Source of the DNA: a virus
Strand: one strand, 5' to 3'
DNA: 64,000 nt
IMG/VR virus record: IMGVR_UViG_3300017991_000001
Coordinates: 1 to 64,000 of that record
How positions within the stretch are numbered: the stretch's first letter is position 1; every line of letters begins with the position of its first letter. Position numbers and translations under genes: made by a program. The notes under the pieces are model-generated. The model ran no database searches. It saw only the letters and a list, made by a program, of their open reading frames with translations, and was not told the origin of the DNA. Of the stretch, positions 6,859 to 14,101 are shown in pieces.

Positions 6859-7551
6859 CTATTCGGTCATGTAACCCGCGTCCAGCATCATCTCCCGATA
6901 CATCTTCAGCGTGTGAGCGATCTGCTCTTCGTCCAGCACGTCCTCCCAGGCGCCGGGCTCGCCCTTCGTCTCGGAGATGTGCTTGCCCCTGAGCTGGGTC
7001 TTCATGTCAGCGGTGTCCTCATGCAGCGAGTCGGTGAAGGCCTTCACCGTGACGGGGTCGACCTCGTGGGCGATGCGCTTCACGTCTTCCGGCATGGGAG
7101 GCAGCCCGAGGTACTCGCGGATGCGGTCCACCGCGGCGGGGAGGTCGTTGTAGACGTCCTCGTACTTGAGCATCAGGATGGCGGGGTGCTTCTTCATATA
7201 GAAGTACTCGGTGCTCATCTTCTTCGGGTAGCGCAGGCGCTTCTTGTAGGGCGTGCGTCCGAACTTGGGCAGGCGCTGCAGCGAGGCCATCACGTCCAGC
7301 GGGTTGCGGTAGGTGTAGATGATGAAGGCCCGGCGGACGATGTCGAAGGGCGGCTCGTAGTGGTGGACCTTGACAACCCGCCAGCGCGTGCTGTTGAGCT
7401 GCTGGCGAAGCTCCTCGTCGACCTGGGCGGCCGAGGTGCCGGCGTAGTCGTAGGGGTGGCCCCGGGCTTCCAGGAGCTTCTGGACCGTCATGTAGGACAG
7501 GGTTGATCCGGTTCGATACATTCCGTTGCAGATAACGAACTGCTTGTGCAC
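6859..7551 (-). CDS. Sulfotransferase-like protein 1
   Basis: 230 aa from GTG 7551, which has an AGGTGG ribosome site; the longer frame upstream reads through the neighbour's coding region. GMYRTGSTL near the N-terminus matches the PAPS 5'-phosphosulfate loop, and YTYRNPLDVMAS the 3'-phosphate-binding strand of P-loop sulfotransferases. It is a paralogue of the gene directly upstream (GMYRSGSTL, FTYRNPLDIAAS) and overlaps its 3' end by 64 bp. Acceptor substrate unknown; a glycan or small molecule is likely. Confidence 0.8.
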   Translation of the reverse strand: MHKQFVICNGMYRTGSTLSYMTVQKLLEARGHPYDYAGTSAAQVDEELRQQLNSTRWRVVKVHHYEPPFDIVRRAFIIYTYRNPLDVMASLQRLPKFGRTPYKKRLRYPKKMSTEYFYMKKHPAILMLKYEDVYNDLPAAVDRIREYLGLPPMPEDVKRIAHEVDPVTVKAFTDSLHEDTADMKTQLRGKHISETKGEPGAWEDVLDEEQIAHTLKMYREMMLDAGYMTE

Positions 7552-8270
7552 GGTTCCACCTCTGGGATCTCGTACCCGGCGTGCTTCATCATCCGACCAC
7601 ACTGCGCCACGCATGCCCTTATGGTAGCGGCTGATAGGTGTTTACGCCAGGTGTCAGGTTTGCCCAAATCGTCGGAAATGTGGTGGTCGCGCACGTTTGT
7701 GATGTTCTTGATGGTGTCGTTGGGCATCGTGTCGGCGTGGGCCTTGACCACCTCAGCCGAGTGCCGGCGGGCGATCTCCCTGGCTTCGGGCAGCGTCACG
7801 TGCAGGTCCAGGAAGTTGGAGACCATGCAGACGACGCGGGGCACGTCCAGGATCATCTCCTCGTACTTGATCATCAGGCAGGGCTTCCAGTGCAGCTGGT
7901 CGAAGTAGTCATCCTCGTAACGGTCCCAGCCGTCGGGGATGTACTCGCCCCACTCGCCGGTCTGGGCCGTGCAGCGCTTCTGGGCGGAGGCGGCTATGTC
8001 CAGGGGGTTGCGGTAGGTGAACAGGAACCTGGCCTCCCTCATGACGTCGACCTGCCGGCCGCGCAGCACGTAGAAGTGCACCTTGGCCAGCATGGGAGGA
8101 GGCGTCGGGTAGGTGATCACGAAGCGGCCATAGCTGTCGCGGAGGCAGTACGGGGTGGACTCAATCAGCTCCACGTCGCCGAAGTTCAGCTCCAAGAGCT
8201 CACGTGCGATGTTGTAGACCAGCGTGGACCCCGAGCGGTACATCCCGTTGCAGACCACGAATCGACTCAC
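7488..8270 (-). CDS. Sulfotransferase-like protein 2
   Basis: 260 aa from GTG 8270, which overlaps the stop of the upstream lipoprotein gene in a GTGA junction. CNGMYRSGSTL is the PAPS-binding P-loop and FLFTYRNPLDIAAS the 3'-phosphate site. A conserved tail MMKHAGYE matches MMLDAGYM of sulfotransferase 1, so the pair arose by duplication. PAPS would come from the host. Confidence 0.8.
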   Translation of the reverse strand: MSRFVVCNGMYRSGSTLVYNIARELLELNFGDVELIESTPYCLRDSYGRFVITYPTPPPMLAKVHFYVLRGRQVDVMREARFLFTYRNPLDIAASAQKRCTAQTGEWGEYIPDGWDRYEDDYFDQLHWKPCLMIKYEEMILDVPRVVCMVSNFLDLHVTLPEAREIARRHSAEVVKAHADTMPNDTIKNITNVRDHHISDDLGKPDTWRKHLSAATIRACVAQCGRMMKHAGYEIPEVEPCTSSSLSATECIEPDQPCPT

Positions 8271-9073
8271 AGCGCCCCCCTCTCTGTTTTGCTCATCAAC
8301 TCCTTGGCCCGATCCGGTTCCATCTCGCCCATGGCGACCATGAGCAGGCGCGCGTAGTTCTTCTGCCGTTCGCTGGCGTTCTCGTAGGCCCTCTTGCCAA
8401 TATAGACGGTCACGCCGTAGACCAGCAAGCCCATGATCAGGATGACCCCGATCACCGTGATCACCGCCGACATGGGCCACATGTTGACGTCGCGCCCGGC
8501 GCGCATCTCGGTCTGGAGCGTGGTTTGCATCTTCGTGAGCTTGTTCGACAAGCCCACTTGCCCCGAGGCTGTGGCGTCTGCCTGTCCCGACATGTGGCCG
8601 ACCTTGGTGTTGATATCGGACAGCGCCTTCATCGTGTTGTCCAGCTTCGCCTCCATCTTGTTGGTGACGTTGACGTTGGCCTCGAACTTGGCGTTGATCG
8701 TGTTCTCCAGGCTCGCCATGGCTGTCATGGTATTGGTCAGCTTCGTGTCGATGTCGGCTTGCATCTTATTGTCGATCTTGGCCTCCAAGTTAATCAGGCC
8801 CTTTAGCGCCACCTCCATCTTCTGGAGCTGCGCCACGATGTGGCCGGAGAGCTGGTTGCTGTTGGAGGACATGTCGGCCCGCACGCGGGCGGCGGTGTCC
8901 TCCACGATCTTGTCCGTGTCCACCTTCTCCACCGCTATTTCCGGTGCCGGCATCGAAATCTCAGGTTTGTGGTCGATGATCGTCGGGGCCATCTTGGTCT
9001 TGTTGTCGGCGATGCAGCCGGTCAGCCATATCAACAAAATCAACAACGGCATCAATGACTTGAGCTTGGGCAT
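8267..9073 (-). CDS. Predicted lipoprotein with long coiled coil and C-terminal TM segment
   Basis: 268 aa; N-terminal hydrophobic segment LLILLIWLTGC is a lipobox signal. Residues about 50-170 are a regular K/N/T/M heptad-like coiled coil with repeated N-K-M/L units. A hydrophobic segment AVITVIGVILIMGLLVYGV lies near residue 205, followed by a basic tail. The topology (outer lipid anchor, coiled coil, membrane segment) recalls a spanin-like or envelope-spanning protein; no sequence family is recognised. GGGAGA precedes the ATG. Confidence 0.7.
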   Translation of the reverse strand: MPKLKSLMPLLILLIWLTGCIADNKTKMAPTIIDHKPEISMPAPEIAVEKVDTDKIVEDTAARVRADMSSNSNQLSGHIVAQLQKMEVALKGLINLEAKIDNKMQADIDTKLTNTMTAMASLENTINAKFEANVNVTNKMEAKLDNTMKALSDINTKVGHMSGQADATASGQVGLSNKLTKMQTTLQTEMRAGRDVNMWPMSAVITVIGVILIMGLLVYGVTVYIGKRAYENASERQKNYARLLMVAMGEMEPDRAKELMSKTERGAL

Positions 9074-9270
9074 GGGTACTCTCCCTGGTGGGTTCCGGTG
9101 TGAATGGCATTCTACCTCGTAGTTCCTCTCCGCATATCGAAAATCTTGGTGCTTCCCGACAGCTAAAACAAACGCCCCGGCGCGTTAGTATTTCCTAATG
9201 CCGATTGGCCCGTGGCCAGCCGGTAAAAGCGTAGAGAACGTGGTTAACCGTGGTTTTCGTGGAGGTGAAC

Positions 9271-9369
9271 GTGGAGAAGAGACAGCGTCCCCTACCGATG
9301 AAGCGCCGGATGCAAATGCGCCGGAAGCTGTTTCGTGACATCGCTGAGTTCCTCAAGAAGCTTCGCTGA
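9271..9369 (+). CDS. Small basic protein (32 aa)
   Basis: GTG start with GGAGG 5 bp upstream; encodes a very basic peptide rich in R, K and M (MKRRMQMRRKL motif). Not overlapped by another gene. Function unknown; a phage nucleic-acid-binding or host-interaction peptide is possible. Confidence 0.45.
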   Translation: MEKRQRPLPMKRRMQMRRKLFRDIAEFLKKLR

Positions 9370-9540
9370 AGCTTGAGGGGCTTGCGGTGAGGGCACGCGG
9401 AAAGGAGGGCACTCGTTGAATCGTAGTTGCTCGAACCGGAGTCAGCCCGTCCCGGTTCGGGGCCGCAGACAAGGGCAAACCTGCCCCGCCGGGGCAGGTT
9501 ATACACTTTCTCGCTAACGAACGAACGGAAGGAGAAGGAG
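9370..9540 (+). other. Intergenic stretch with two hairpins
   Basis: Two inverted repeats: CGAACCGG/CCGGTTCG (9432-9459, 11-nt loop) and AACCTGCCCC-GCC-GGGGCAGGTT (9478-9500), the latter followed by ATACACTTTC. The second is terminator-like but has no clean T run. AAGGAGAAGGAG before 9541 is the ribosome site of the next gene. Confidence 0.5.
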
Positions 9541-9888
9541 ATGAAAAAGGTGAAGAAAAAGAAGGGCAAGGAGTTCGAGCTGATCGTGTTGGCGCTCCTC
9601 GGACACTTGGGCGAGTTCATGAAGGGGTTTCTGTCCTTCCAGAAGAAGGAGGACAAGCGCGCTCAGGAACGCCACCAACTCGAGATGCAGAACTGCGCTC
9701 GGGACATCAGGCTCAAGGACCTCGAGATCGAGCGCCTTGAGGCGGAGGTCAGCAAGACCCGCAAGTCCGCGTCCGTGAAGGGCAAGAAGGAAAAGAAGTC
9801 CAAGAAGGACAAGAAGGCCAAGAACAACGGCAAAACGCCTGAGGATATCACCGTCCCCGAGCGGGGCGGCGTTGCCACCACGGAATGA
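9541..9888 (+). CDS. Lysine-rich coiled-coil protein
   Basis: 115 aa from ATG 9541 with AAGGAGAAGGAG before it. Begins MKKVKKKKGKEFEL, has a coiled-coil middle (KDLEIERLEAEV) and a KKEKKSKKDKKAK tail. Very basic; could bind nucleic acid or membranes. Followed by a strong terminator. Unknown family. Confidence 0.65.
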   Translation: MKKVKKKKGKEFELIVLALLGHLGEFMKGFLSFQKKEDKRAQERHQLEMQNCARDIRLKDLEIERLEAEVSKTRKSASVKGKKEKKSKKDKKAKNNGKTPEDITVPERGGVATTE

Positions 9889-9903
9889 TCCTCGGAGGCG
9901 ATT

Positions 9904-9950
9904 GGCCCCCGGCGCGACGACTCGCGCCGGGGCCATCGCGCGTTTTCCTT
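9904..9950. terminator. Bidirectional terminator between convergent genes
   Basis: GGCCCCCGGCGCG/CGCGCCGGGGCC (12 bp with one bulged C, loop ACGACT), then TTTTCCTTTT on the plus strand. It lies between the lysine-rich gene (plus) and the terminase (minus). Confidence 0.75.
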
Positions 9951-9955
9951 TTCTA

Positions 9956-11779
9956 TCAGTAGGGGTCGCGGAACGCGTTGGGGGGTTCGGCCAGGTTGAG
10001 CTGCTCCTCGGTCAGCTTGATGCCCTGGACCTCGGACAGGTCGGGGTACCGCCGCGTGTAGTGCCAGATGGCGCAGGAGCCGTAGTTGAGCGCGTGGGCG
10101 AAGTCGTCCGGCATCTTGGGTCGCCGTATGATGGTGTAGACATCCTGGCGCCGGGCGACCTCCTTGCGCTCCTCGATGAGGTTGAGCAGGTCGGAGGTGA
10201 TGTTCTTGCTGGACTCGTACTCCGGGAGCAGGATCTTGCAGGCCTTGACACACACGGCCTGCAGGACCAGCGAGCGGGGTTTGTCCAGCTGGTAATAGCC
10301 CCTGAGCTCCCCTTCCGCCGGTTTCTTGTACACGACCACGTCCCGTGTGGGCAGGTACATGTACATGAAGGGCACGATCCGGTCGAGGGGCAGCCCGGCC
10401 TGTATCATCAGGGTTTCGCGCACGCCGCCGGCCCCGCCGTAGTCATGCGCGAAGAACATGCAGCCCGCTTCCCGATAGAGGTCCAGCAGGCGCCGGGCCT
10501 CCCAGTCGTGGGCCGCCGCCAGGGGGAAGCGCTCGCAGAAGTGGCATTCCAGCCCGCCGCCGATGGGGTTGAGACCGACAAGTGCAACGGACGTAAAGGA
10601 GGTGCCCTCCTCCTGACCGCCGCCGCCCCAGTCCACGCCCATGGCACGGATGGGGCAGCGGCGGAACTTGTCGATCATCCTGTCGAACTCGTTGGGCCCC
10701 AGGCGCGAGGCGCGCTTGATGTCGGTGACGGTGGTCAGGTTGACGCCCACGTCGGCCGACTCGCCGAGGACCTCGTTGAGGAACCTCGACTCGTTGTACC
10801 CGAACTTGCCGTCCCGCTTGGCGATCAGCTCGCCCCACTTCTCCTCGTCGCGGTAGTGCGAGGGGACGATGGGCTGCGGGACGTGGAAGCCCCAGAAGTC
10901 GGCGTGCTCGTCGGCGTCGGTGTGGTACCAGTGGCCGTTGGCGGCGTCGATGAGGTTCTTGCATTTGGCGCAGCACAGGCCCTTGCGCTCGATCATCTTC
11001 ATGAGGTCGGCCTGGAAGCAGGCCATGTTCCAGTAGCCGCAGTGGGTGCATTTGGTGACCCATTCGGCCTTGGAGGAGTCCTGCCACAGCGCCTCGATGG
11101 TGTTGTCGAGCGTCTTGGGCGTGCCGGAGTAGGAGGAGGCGCGGATCTTGGAATACGACATGCACTCCCGGATGATCGGGATGAAGTCGTAGTCCATGTC
11201 CTGGATCTCGTCGTGGTCGATGATGTCGCAGGCGATGCCGCGGATGCGGTCGCAGTCCAACAGCGCGAAGGAGAAGAACAGCATGCTCCCGTTCGCGAAG
11301 GACCGCTGCAGCACCGCGTTGGTGGCCGAGGTGTCGACCAGGAACCTGGAGATCGGGCTGTTCTTGATGAACGGCCGGACGTAGTTGTTGGAGAGGCGCC
11401 GGATCTGTTCGTATCGGGGGGTCACGAGCAGGGTCCGCAGGTAGGGGTGGCCGGCCGAACGCATGACGCAATTCGCCGAGAGCGTCGCGCTTTTGCCCAC
11501 CTGCCGCGCGCACTTGAGCAGCATGCGCCTGGGGATGCCCACCTTGAAGACCGGCTCCATGAAGAAGTGGTTCTCAAGGGTGTAGGGGCGCCCGTCCAGG
11601 GAGAGCAGGCCCAGCACGGGTACCAGCGTGTCGGGGTTGCGGTTACGCAGGATGTGCATCACCTGCATCACGTCGGCGAGCGAGACCTGCTCGCCGCTTT
11701 GGAAGGTATCGATGACGTTTTGTACGGACTCGGGCAGCTGGGTCTCTACCGACTCGGCAAGTGAGGAGGCTGTATCCAT
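9956..11779 (-). CDS. Terminase large subunit
   Basis: 607 aa if it starts at ATG 11779; the frame continues upstream but is then low-complexity S/R-rich and probably not coding. Packages DNA into proheads and cuts the concatemer. The ATPase has an ARQVGKS Walker A (about 91-97) and CDIIDHDE Walker B (184-191). A Cys4 cluster (CTHC...CAKC, 244-272) is inserted before the nuclease, which begins near GVDWGGGG (381-388), the first acidic residue of the RNase H fold. The start is uncertain because it overlaps a small plus-strand gene with a good ribosome site. Confidence 0.9.
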   Translation of the reverse strand: MDTASSLAESVETQLPESVQNVIDTFQSGEQVSLADVMQVMHILRNRNPDTLVPVLGLLSLDGRPYTLENHFFMEPVFKVGIPRRMLLKCARQVGKSATLSANCVMRSAGHPYLRTLLVTPRYEQIRRLSNNYVRPFIKNSPISRFLVDTSATNAVLQRSFANGSMLFFSFALLDCDRIRGIACDIIDHDEIQDMDYDFIPIIRECMSYSKIRASSYSGTPKTLDNTIEALWQDSSKAEWVTKCTHCGYWNMACFQADLMKMIERKGLCCAKCKNLIDAANGHWYHTDADEHADFWGFHVPQPIVPSHYRDEEKWGELIAKRDGKFGYNESRFLNEVLGESADVGVNLTTVTDIKRASRLGPNEFDRMIDKFRRCPIRAMGVDWGGGGQEEGTSFTSVALVGLNPIGGGLECHFCERFPLAAAHDWEARRLLDLYREAGCMFFAHDYGGAGGVRETLMIQAGLPLDRIVPFMYMYLPTRDVVVYKKPAEGELRGYYQLDKPRSLVLQAVCVKACKILLPEYESSKNITSDLLNLIEERKEVARRQDVYTIIRRPKMPDDFAHALNYGSCAIWHYTRRYPDLSEVQGIKLTEEQLNLAEPPNAFRDPY

Positions 11780-11912
11780 GAAGAAGTTGATCCAAGCGCT
11801 GGAATGGCTCGTTGACTCCCTGGTGTCGACCTTTGTCGACCTGATCGAGCTGCTTGGAAAGTCCCTCTGCAAGAAACTGATCAAGGAGCTGGGTCTGACC
11901 CTGCTCGTCTGA
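11778..11912 (+). CDS. Small hydrophobic/amphipathic protein antisense to terminase 5' end
   Basis: 44 aa; AGGAGG lies 9 bp before ATG. Alternating leucine-rich and charged residues (MKKLIQALEWLVDSL, then LIELLGKSL) suggest an amphipathic or membrane-associated helix. It starts within 2 bp of the assigned terminase start on the other strand, so one of the two starts may be wrong. Confidence 0.5.
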   Translation: MKKLIQALEWLVDSLVSTFVDLIELLGKSLCKKLIKELGLTLLV

Positions 11913-11931
11913 TACGATGGTACCGTGCCGG

Positions 11932-11960
11932 TTGACAATCCGGCGTCGCGAAGTTATTGA
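11932..11960 (+). promoter_or_regulatory. Sigma70-like promoter candidate
   Basis: TTGACA (11932-11937), 17 bp, TATTGA (11955-11960). The -35 is perfect, the -10 is weak. It precedes the long plus-strand operon starting at 11979. Confidence 0.45.
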
Positions 11961-11978
11961 GGAGTATGGGAGAATTCG

Positions 11979-12203
11979 ATGGCCACGTCAAGAAGCGGGA
12001 CCTACTATCTAGAGAGGAAGCGCATTCTGATGCCGCGGCGTCACCGGGCCAAGCACTGGTACGGCGCGTCGAGAAGCCATCGCAGGCCCATCTTCCACCT
12101 GCCCGAGTTGAAGGGCGACGATGGGCCGCAGGACCGTGTGTACACCGTGGCGGAAGAGGAGCGCATACCCTACGAGCGGGACTGTGAGGCATGCGAGGAC
12201 TAG
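11979..12203 (+). CDS. Hypothetical basic protein
   Basis: 74 aa from ATG 11979, GGGAG upstream. Basic N-half (YYLERKRILMPRRHRAKHW), acidic C-half ending CEACED. Overlaps the next gene by 13 bp. Unknown function; first gene of the operon that leads to the MoxR/VWA pair. Confidence 0.6.
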   Translation: MATSRSGTYYLERKRILMPRRHRAKHWYGASRSHRRPIFHLPELKGDDGPQDRVYTVAEEERIPYERDCEACED

Positions 12204-12613
12204 ACCTGCTGCTGTACACCGCCGTGTCCGCTTTGGCCTGCTGGCAGATCCTTGAGGTCTGGCGGCACGGCTCGATCTTTGATCGTCCGCGGGCGTGGCT
12301 GGAGGCCCACGAGGGTTTCTTCGTGGACCTGCTGATGTGCGTGTTCTGCCTCTCGAACTGGGTCGGCCCGCTGTGCGTGGCCGGCGTGTTCGCGCTGGCC
12401 TTCGGGCCGGACAACTTCGAGTGGCATTACCTGGCCGCGCTGCCCTTCCTGGGTTTCGCGGCCGCCAAGCTTGCCAATCTGTTCAACGACCTTTGCAGCG
12501 GATTCAGTCGCACACCGAACCGCGGCGATGGAGGGGTCGACGAGCTTCAACACATAGCGGGAGGGGTCGATGTCACAGAACCCCAAGGAGACGAGCCCGC
12601 CGCCCAGTTGTGA
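12191..12613 (+). CDS. Membrane protein, DUF1360-like
   Basis: 140 aa with three likely membrane segments (about 4-20, 45-72, 80-100). The pattern CVFCLSNWVGPLC resembles the CxxCxxxW motif of DUF1360 phage membrane proteins, whose role is unknown. The C-terminus is hydrophilic and overlaps the next gene by 44 bp. Confidence 0.6.
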   Translation: MRGLDLLLYTAVSALACWQILEVWRHGSIFDRPRAWLEAHEGFFVDLLMCVFCLSNWVGPLCVAGVFALAFGPDNFEWHYLAALPFLGFAAAKLANLFNDLCSGFSRTPNRGDGGVDELQHIAGGVDVTEPQGDEPAAQL

Positions 12614-12965
12614 CGAGAAAGCCCAACAACTGACCAGGCAGTTCATCGAGTCGCTCAAGGAGAGCGTGCCCGAGCTGGATGGCGTGGCGGTGGTCTATGA
12701 CTGGAAGTTCAAGTCGAAGGACCTGCCCATGGGCGGGGCCTACGGCATACCAGGACCGCTGGACGCGGACGGGATGCTCCGTCTGGCGCAGCGGATTTCA
12801 CTATTCAACGTACAGATCGTGGAGATCGTGAGGAGGGCGCTGGATGAAGGCACAAGACGTAGCGAAAATGACCAGAGTGTGGGAGCAGTCGGAAAGGTTC
12901 ACACTCGAGGAGGCGAAGGCGATACTGCGCAGTCAGATCATGCCGTGCAGAAGCGTGGACAATGA
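12570..12965 (+). CDS. Hypothetical protein
   Basis: 131 aa from ATG 12570, preceded by GGGAGGGG. The segment ELDGVAVVYDWKF and following GGAYGIPGPLDADGMLRL look globular. The last 40 residues overlap the start of the MoxR-like gene by 122 bp and are of low quality, so the functional part is probably residues 1-95. Confidence 0.6.
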   Translation: MSQNPKETSPPPSCDEKAQQLTRQFIESLKESVPELDGVAVVYDWKFKSKDLPMGGAYGIPGPLDADGMLRLAQRISLFNVQIVEIVRRALDEGTRRSENDQSVGAVGKVHTRGGEGDTAQSDHAVQKRGQ

Positions 12966-14100
12966 GTCACGCGACGCGTGCAAGTGTGTGCTGTTGGTGG
13001 GGGAACACTCCTCGGGCAAAACGAGGATCGTGGAGCAGTCGTGTGAAGAGTCCGGTGCCGAGATGATCAAGTTTCATTTTGGCGCCACGGAACAGGAAGA
13101 CCACGCGGGTCGCCAGTACACGGAGGACGAGACGAAGCTGACTCGTCGCGCCGTGCCTGAACACCTGCCGTGTTTCTATCGGAAGCCCAACTCCAAGACG
13201 GGCGTCGGCGTCATGTTCTTCGACGAGACCATGTCCGGGTACTCCGGGCACCAGGTCATCCTGAGAATGATGATCGACCGGAAGCTGGTGGACATCGACA
13301 TTCAACCGGGTTGGATCTTCGTGGGCTCGACCAATCCGCCCACCATCAACTATGCCTCCATCCAGGAGGCCGAGGAGTCGTTGTCCGGCCGGTTCATATA
13401 CGTCCCGGTCGAGGGCAAGCCGGAGGAGTACCTGTCGTACTGGGCGAAGTACATGCCGCCCAAGGTGTACGAGTTCCTGCTCCTGACCCACACCAACGGC
13501 CAGGGGTTCGTGATGGAGGCCGGCGCCCGCGAGTGGTTCAACTTCGCGGACACCGCCGAGCGCGTCCTGAACACGCGCAACGCCAGCGGCGAGCGGTTCG
13601 TCAGCGACGCGCTGCTGGCCAAGCTGTGCAGGGTGAACCACTCGAAGGAGATCGGGGTCGAGTTCTTCAACTTCCTGAAACACGGAGGGGATCTCGACCA
13701 CTACCCGATCCGCTTCGGGGTCTTCCTCAACTCGGACGACAAGACGTGGAAGGAAGCCGTCGGCCGCGTCAAGCGCTGGATCGACGGCAACGAGGTGCCG
13801 CTGCTGGGCGCCACGAAGTGGGATCTCGTCAACTTCCTGAGGGATTCCGAGCAGGCGAAGAACGTGGAGAAGGGCGGCGTGAAGCTGGCCAAGCGCGTGG
13901 CGGAGTTCGCCATGGTGCTGTCCGACGGCAAGAAGGCGGACATCGTCGGCAGTCTCATCCAGGGGTGCAGGGACACCCCGATCATGCAGAAGCTGATGCC
14001 CGAGATCCGGGGCACGCGACTGGCGAAGCGCTTTGTGGAAATCTACAAGGCCGACCAGACCGCCCGCAAGGCGGCCTCTACAGCGGGGAAGCCCATTTAA
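12844..14100 (+). CDS. MoxR-type AAA+ ATPase
   Basis: 418 aa from ATG 12844 (AGGAGG 7 bp upstream). Walker A GEHSSGKT (about 56-63), Walker B VGVMFFDE (about 122-129) and sensor-1 FVGSTNPP follow the MoxR order. MoxR ATPases act as chaperones that insert cofactors or remodel partners carrying a VWA domain, and such a partner is the next gene, 1 bp downstream. Target of the pair in this phage is unknown. Confidence 0.8.
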   Translation: MKAQDVAKMTRVWEQSERFTLEEAKAILRSQIMPCRSVDNESRDACKCVLLVGEHSSGKTRIVEQSCEESGAEMIKFHFGATEQEDHAGRQYTEDETKLTRRAVPEHLPCFYRKPNSKTGVGVMFFDETMSGYSGHQVILRMMIDRKLVDIDIQPGWIFVGSTNPPTINYASIQEAEESLSGRFIYVPVEGKPEEYLSYWAKYMPPKVYEFLLLTHTNGQGFVMEAGAREWFNFADTAERVLNTRNASGERFVSDALLAKLCRVNHSKEIGVEFFNFLKHGGDLDHYPIRFGVFLNSDDKTWKEAVGRVKRWIDGNEVPLLGATKWDLVNFLRDSEQAKNVEKGGVKLAKRVAEFAMVLSDGKKADIVGSLIQGCRDTPIMQKLMPEIRGTRLAKRFVEIYKADQTARKAASTAGKPI

Positions 14101-14101
14101 C

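Noticed and set aside
9872-11764. 630-codon plus-strand ORF antisense to the terminase
   Set aside because: Valine/leucine/aspartate-biased shadow of the well-supported terminase; no ribosome site and no recognisable motif.
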